Of a stretch of 64,000 nucleotides of DNA, positions 61,601 through 64,000 are shown one piece after another. The stretch comes from Membranipora membranacea (lineage: Eukaryota; Bryozoa; Gymnolaemata; Cheilostomatida; Membraniporidae): the NCBI GenBank assembly GCA_914767715.1, contig OU612068.1, forward strand, positions 23,252,001 through 23,316,000, read 5' to 3'. Numbering within the stretch: the first letter of the stretch is position 1; every line of letters starts with the position of its first letter. Both the position numbers and the translations under genes were made by a program. Below the pieces are notes generated by a model that had not been told where the DNA came from, ran no database searches, and saw only the letters and a program-made list of their open reading frames with translations.

Positions 61601-63806
61601 AGATTTAGGTATCATCTGGTACAATAGTAGATCTGTTTTCTTCATCTCAATGTCTAATTTCTTCATACTGTCCTCTAGTCTTTTGCTCTTTACCACTTCC
61701 TAAAAAATACATACACTCTAAGGCTATAGGATACAACTAAAAGGAGGCTTCAAGAAATGAGGATCAGCTACCCTCAAAAAATGTGACATCACATGTATTG
61801 GCATATAAAATATGCACACAATGTTGTAGGTGGTTTATTCATATAGGTTTGTATAAGCAAGGCGTTAGAGACTACTTGGTATAAGTAAGTGGTACAATAC
61901 TCTAGTTTTAAATCCGTCACTCTTTGTGAAGAGTAGCCAAAGTCATAAATGCCTCATACTGTTCGTTCTGTTGTTTTATGGTGCTTGAGTAGGGTGCGCA
62001 GCGTAAGTTTTCACAACCAAAAAATTTTACATTGAACAGACTATTAACTTTCGAGTCAGCTGCAGGAATCAAATTAGCAACCAGTCAGCGGCTATGAGGA
62101 GATAGTCCTCTGACACCAGCTACTCCGCCACAGTCTCAACTCTAGGGTATCAGACGCTCACTTTTTGATCTGCTTTTGTTATTATGAGCATAATTTACCT
62201 GATCGAGAAGAAGTTTAAGCTCAGCGGATTGCTGGGTACCGGCTAACACCAGTTCTCTACTAGAATCGTGTATACTCAGATCATTTATATATAAACCAAG
62301 TCTGAACATGTGATCTAAGTTCTCCATCCTAAAAAACAAAAATATGGCAACTATAATATGTTTTTTCTTGATCATATTATCTCGAAGGTGACTCACACTG
62401 TATTACTACCTGAGTGAAATTCTATAGACCCCCTTGTGTTTCCTGTTTTGAGGGCGGAAAACAAAAATATAACACTTCTACTATATCACATATGATAATC
62501 CGCTTTTACATTTTTAACATGAATTTTGACTCCGGAATCCCCGACTATACCATTATAATATATCATGATGATTTTACCTGGACTCCTGCGCCCAAACATG
62601 TCACATAACTGAAATTACTCACAATAAGTTTTCCAACTGCCTTCTGACATTTGCTACACACACTAAACAGCATATAACCTGGAAAAAGCTTGTGAGAGAA
62701 CAACTTCTCAGTTAACTTACACAGGTGTACCGAGGAACAGAATCGCACCCCACTCTTCCATGTGCAGCATTTGACCTCGTAGTACAAGAGTTTTCTTAAC
62801 ACGACAACCGAAACCGTCGGCGATGCTGTTAGAGTCGTCCTGAGTAGAACCCAGAGTAGATTCATCGTCTACAGCAGTGTTCATCAGATCATCTAGAACC
62901 GAACAAAAATAATCTCTAAAATTCTACACTCACTACTCTAAAAGCGATTGTTGCAAGCAATTTGAAAAACTTCATAATTATTTATATTGAAGTTTTCAGT
63001 TTTGCCGTACAAAGGAACTTTTCCCATTGATATTAATTCTCTTATGTGTCACCAGGGAGGTGTCACAGATCTGGGAGTTTTACAAAAGATTTTGACAAAA
63101 GAAATTCTAAATCATAAATACAGTCACTTTTTAGTTATAATTGTCGCATGACGGCACGTAAGTCAAAGTCATTGGTGTGCTTTGGTGATACTTGATCCGA
63201 TACACAAATGTTGAATATAAACCCCACAAACAGGATTGATTGATGATTAAAAAATACTGTCACTTTTTAGTTATAATTGTGGCACAACGTCATATTTCTA
63301 TTTTCTATTTATAATTTAGAAATCAACGGCAGACAAATATACACCTCTTTATATCCACCAGGATAATCATATACCACTTACTAGGGATTGAGAACTTTAC
63401 TACAAACAATACACCTGTCCCATGGGGCTATGAACATCTTCAAGTCTGACAGACTGGATTCTAGAAGTTTATCATGTGTGGATAATTTATAAAGGAAATA
63501 TGTATAGTTTGCAATAAGTCCAACACATGCGACACGTTGCACAGACAGCTGAACGTGTTACATCACCTCCGAGCTCCAAACTTGTGTCTATATAATAACA
63601 TAAGTATGTACAGTGACGTCTTGTGACATCCGCTTTGCTTAGTTAGGAAAATGGGTTGGGTTGTTAAGTACATACATGTCTGTGATGTTTATAAGAATCT
63701 AACAAACAACAACTGTATTTACTGCAGACGCTGTCTTACCTATATATCTGTTCTCGATGGTGTCAACAGATTGCAGCTCAAACACGTTGTTTGTATGTGT
63801 CAAGAT
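58661..63806 (-). CDS. atypical soluble guanylate cyclase, Gyc88E-like, C-terminal part
   Basis: Nine exons in phase encode 536 residues up to the stop: 63740-63806, 62721-62892, 62199-62328, 61553-61699, 60750-60896, 60397-60562, 59793-59902, 59371-59463, 58661-59239. They cover the H-NOX-associated region ([35 protein letters not shown]), the signalling helix ([20 protein letters not shown]) and the class III cyclase domain. Metal-binding Asp residues are in [11 protein letters not shown] and VETIGDAYM. The guanine-selecting Glu (VETIGD) and Cys ([12 protein letters not shown]) and a catalytic Arg (NTASRMES) are all present, so the chain could work as a homodimer like other atypical cyclases. 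A low-complexity tail of about 190 residues follows and ends in Cys-Thr-Ile-Leu, a CaaX-like motif. The H-NOX domain lies beyond the right edge. Product: cGMP from GTP; gas-sensing mode unknown. Confidence 0.9.
63382..63460 (-). other. possible cassette (poison) exon in the cyclase gene
   Basis: A 79-base segment with canonical borders (TTCTAG| before, |GTAAGTG after) lies in the intron between exons 63740-63806 and 62721-62892. From the phase left by the upstream exon it reads open as [20 protein letters not shown] with a Cys-x2-Cys pair. Its length is not a multiple of three, and joining it to the next exon creates an immediate stop. It is either an alternatively spliced exon giving a truncated product, or a chance match. 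Confidence 0.3.
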
Positions 63807-64000
63807 CTGAAATTAGACAAGCCAATGTTTGACAAACAGCGATTATCAACAACATATTATTGTGTTACTCTGCCATCTGATCTTATCAGTACAACTTTCC
63901 TTATTCTCTTTGAAAAGAGGAACAATTTTACGCTCTATATGAGTGCCGATATTAATAAAAATTTGTGACTGACGCGGAAAAATTTGATTGAGAAGTTTAA

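Noticed and set aside
63651-63968. 105-codon plus-strand open frame at the right edge
   Set aside because: It lies antisense to the cyclase exon 63740-63806 and shows no domain.

Overview
This is a eukaryotic nuclear window from an animal, most likely an AT-rich invertebrate genome. It carries intron-rich genes with GT-AG splice sites, animal-specific families (a BAX-type Bcl-2 protein, an SBF/MTMR5-13 pseudophosphatase, a CUB/LDLa/trypsin mosaic protease, an atypical soluble guanylate cyclase, cytosolic carboxypeptidase 2) and many short palindromic transposon remnants. The phylum cannot be fixed from sequence alone. I see no CRISPR array, operon or prokaryotic feature. Because the genes are split, the gene models below were assembled by hand from exons with matching phases. 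Six models are complete, and each sums to a whole number of codons.

Layout: (1) 875-5320 (+), the 3' part of an SBF1/SBF2-type gene (end of myotubularin domain, C1, PH). (2) 7482-12228 (-), a complete 7-exon BAX-like gene, convergent with SBF. (3) 13689-15854 and 17102-19221 (+), two intact tandem copies of LDAH (lipid-droplet-associated serine hydrolase) with five exons of identical length each. (4) 20574-42859 (-), a 30-exon cytosolic carboxypeptidase (AGBL2/CCP2) with a complete zinc-peptidase site and a long low-complexity tail. (5) 43967-45380 (+), ribosomal protein L39, head-to-head with AGBL2. (6) 45671-56597 (-), a 21-exon secreted mosaic protease: signal peptide, CUB, four LDLa, two CUB, Thr/Pro linker, CUB, LDLa, trypsin. 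(7) 58661-63806 (-), the C-terminal two thirds of a Gyc88E-like guanylate cyclase whose tail ends in a CaaX-type motif; the N-terminal H-NOX part lies beyond the right edge.

The genes are unrelated in function (phosphoinositide/Rab signalling, apoptosis, lipid storage, tubulin processing, translation, extracellular proteolysis, cGMP signalling), so this is ordinary animal genome order and not a functional cluster. The most unusual content is non-coding: two related near-perfect hairpins with 8-bp target duplications, two copies of a tiny (53-54 bp) palindrome with 9-bp target duplications, a foldback element of about 1.2 kb inside a protease intron, and several other inverted-repeat elements. 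On the protein side, the points worth a second look are the CaaX-like end of the cyclase, a possible poison exon in the same gene, the protease domain order, the LDAH duplication and the AGBL2 tail.
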